This document shows, piece after piece, positions 5,948-6,647 of a DNA stretch of 6,647 nt (positions within the stretch are counted from its first letter, which is position 1; each line of letters opens with the position of its first letter). Below the pieces are notes generated by a model that saw only the letters and a list, made by a program, of their open reading frames with translations, had not been told where the DNA came from and made no database searches. Source of the DNA: Thiohalobacter sp. (GTDB lineage: Bacteria > Pseudomonadota > Gammaproteobacteria > DSM-19610); contig JALWRY010000191.1 in assembly GCA_027080445.1 (NCBI GenBank), positions 1 to 6,647 on the forward strand. The letters are read 5' to 3'. Made by a program: the position numbers and the translations under genes.

Positions 5948-6429
5948 CGGCGCCGGCGCCGATTACCGAGGCTCACCGCATTGAATCGTTCTCATGCGGT
6001 GTCCCGGTACTGGATGAATGGCTTAAACGGCGTGCGCTCAGGAATGAAGTTTCCGGTGCATCCCGTACCTTTGTCATTTGCCAGGATAAGCAGGTCGTCG
6101 GTTATTACACGCTGGCGAGTGGCGGCATCGAACATCACGATGCGCCAGGGAAAGTACGCCGTAATATGCCGAGCCCGATACCCGTCATGGTGCTTGGAAG
6201 GCTCGCCGTCGATCAACGCTGGCAACAGGCAGGCCTGGGTCGGGGTCTGCTGAAAGATGCCCTGTTGCGCACCCTGTCGGTGTCGAAACAGGCAGGCATC
6301 CGGGCGTTACTGGTGCATACCCTCTCGGAAGAGACAAAACGCTTCTACACCCGAAACGGGTTTATCGAATCTCCGCTCGACCCCATGACCTTGATGATTG
6401 CATTGCAAGATGCAGCACGCTACCTGTAA
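5935..6429 (+). CDS. TacT-like GNAT acetyltransferase toxin
   Basis: The 164-residue GNAT protein has the family length. Visible are the N-terminal APAPITEAHRIESFSCGVPVLDEWL of TacT-type toxins, the strand VVGYYTLASGGI (54-65), the strand-plus-acetyl-CoA loop VLGRLAVDQRWQQAGLGRGL (Q97-x-x-G100-x-G102), and RFYTRNGFIES (136-146) with Tyr138 at the place of the catalytic tyrosine. TacT toxins acetylate the amino group of aminoacyl-tRNA, block translation and slow growth. The specific tRNA target cannot be read from the sequence. It overlaps the antitoxin by 13 bases in another frame and is expressed from the shared promoter. The motifs are intact, so the toxin is probably functional. No terminator is recognisable behind it. 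Confidence 0.93.
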   Translation: MGKITAPAPITEAHRIESFSCGVPVLDEWLKRRALRNEVSGASRTFVICQDKQVVGYYTLASGGIEHHDAPGKVRRNMPSPIPVMVLGRLAVDQRWQQAGLGRGLLKDALLRTLSVSKQAGIRALLVHTLSEETKRFYTRNGFIESPLDPMTLMIALQDAARYL

Positions 6430-6463
6430 GGACACGCCCATATAAAACTGTTGAACCCCATCG

Positions 6464-6646
6464 TCATCGAACCCCTGAAAAGGAGGTAGAATGTGGTACT
6501 GATGATCTTGACAGCAAATTCAGTAACTTCTGCACAGATTCATCGCCCGCAACCTGTTACATTCTGACCTCAATCGCCTTGCACAGGAAACGCATATACG
6601 CATCCGCTGCATGGAACCGCTGACACACGGTATCGATAAAACCCGG
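6464..6646 (-). pseudogene. Possible partial, stop-interrupted gene at the right edge (unrecognised)
   Basis: A minus-strand frame running in from the right edge reads GFIDTVCQRFHAADAYMRF, then LCKAIEVRM, a TAA (6557-6559), and in the same frame QVAGDESVQKLLNLLSRSS to a TGA at 6464-6466. Both halves look coding-like in residue composition, which would fit a gene interrupted by a nonsense codon, or a gene ending at 6557 with chance sequence behind it. I do not recognise the family. It converges on the toxin gene. Evidence is only compositional. Confidence 0.25.
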
Positions 6647-6647
6647 A

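Noticed and set aside
6480..6493. AAGGAGGT followed by ATG at 6491 as the start of a gene after the toxin.
   Set aside because: The frame stops after three codons, and the neighbouring ATG gives only 21 residues without known features.
1..6647. CRISPR array, insertion sequence or integrase gene.
   Set aside because: No spaced identical repeats, terminal inverted repeats with a transposase, or recombinase motifs are visible on either strand.

Overview
The window looks like chromosomal DNA of a moderately GC-rich environmental proteobacterium, most likely a gammaproteobacterium. This is inferred from the gluconate and arsenate gene families, the Gram-negative lipoprotein signal, and a tRNA-Arg fragment of gammaproteobacterial type. 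The species cannot be named from the sequence. Five protein genes look intact. Between them lie several decayed gene remnants, and a short tRNA-derived segment suggests an element boundary near 5.4 kb.

Region 1 (1-1470, + strand) is sugar metabolism. It starts with the last ~45 codons of a GH63-like glycoside hydrolase, broken upstream by an in-frame stop. Three bases later comes an unusual fusion gene: an N-terminal gluconokinase followed by a complete SMP-30/gluconolactonase propeller. The protein could turn gluconolactone into gluconate and then 6-phosphogluconate.

Region 2 (1471-2860) is a decayed stretch. A leader with inverted repeats precedes a lipoprotein of the 5'-nucleotidase/metallophosphatase family, which stops abruptly at 2360. 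A short downstream reading in another frame looks like the far C-terminus of the same kind of gene, so the middle appears to be deleted. A strong rho-independent terminator (2549-2573) follows, then an internal fossil of a 2-methylisocitrate lyase (prpB-like) gene on the minus strand (2598-2780).

Region 3 (2861-5213, - strand) is an arsenate-resistance operon. An ArsJ-associated glyceraldehyde-3-phosphate dehydrogenase is followed with zero spacing by the organoarsenical efflux permease ArsJ. The known mechanism is that GAPDH uses arsenate instead of phosphate to make 1-arseno-3-phosphoglycerate, and ArsJ exports it. A near-consensus sigma70 promoter (TTGACA, 17 bp, TATATT) lies inside 16-bp tandem repeats that also form a dyad, as expected of an ArsR-type operator. 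No arsR gene is present in the window.

Region 4 (5214-5668) holds no protein gene that I can support. Its main content is a 3' tRNA-Arg fragment (5400-5445, - strand), interpreted as an attachment-site scar. From 5446 to 5607 I see only AT-rich, featureless DNA. A 44-bp dyad with a -10 box at its centre (5608-5651) follows.

Region 5 (5669-6647) carries a type II toxin-antitoxin module: a DUF1778/TacA-like ribbon-helix-helix antitoxin overlapping by 13 bp a TacT-like GNAT toxin. The last 218 bp contain only a weak, stop-interrupted minus-strand reading. By the orientation of the tRNA fragment, the toxin-antitoxin side would be the integrated element and the arsenic side the older chromosome.
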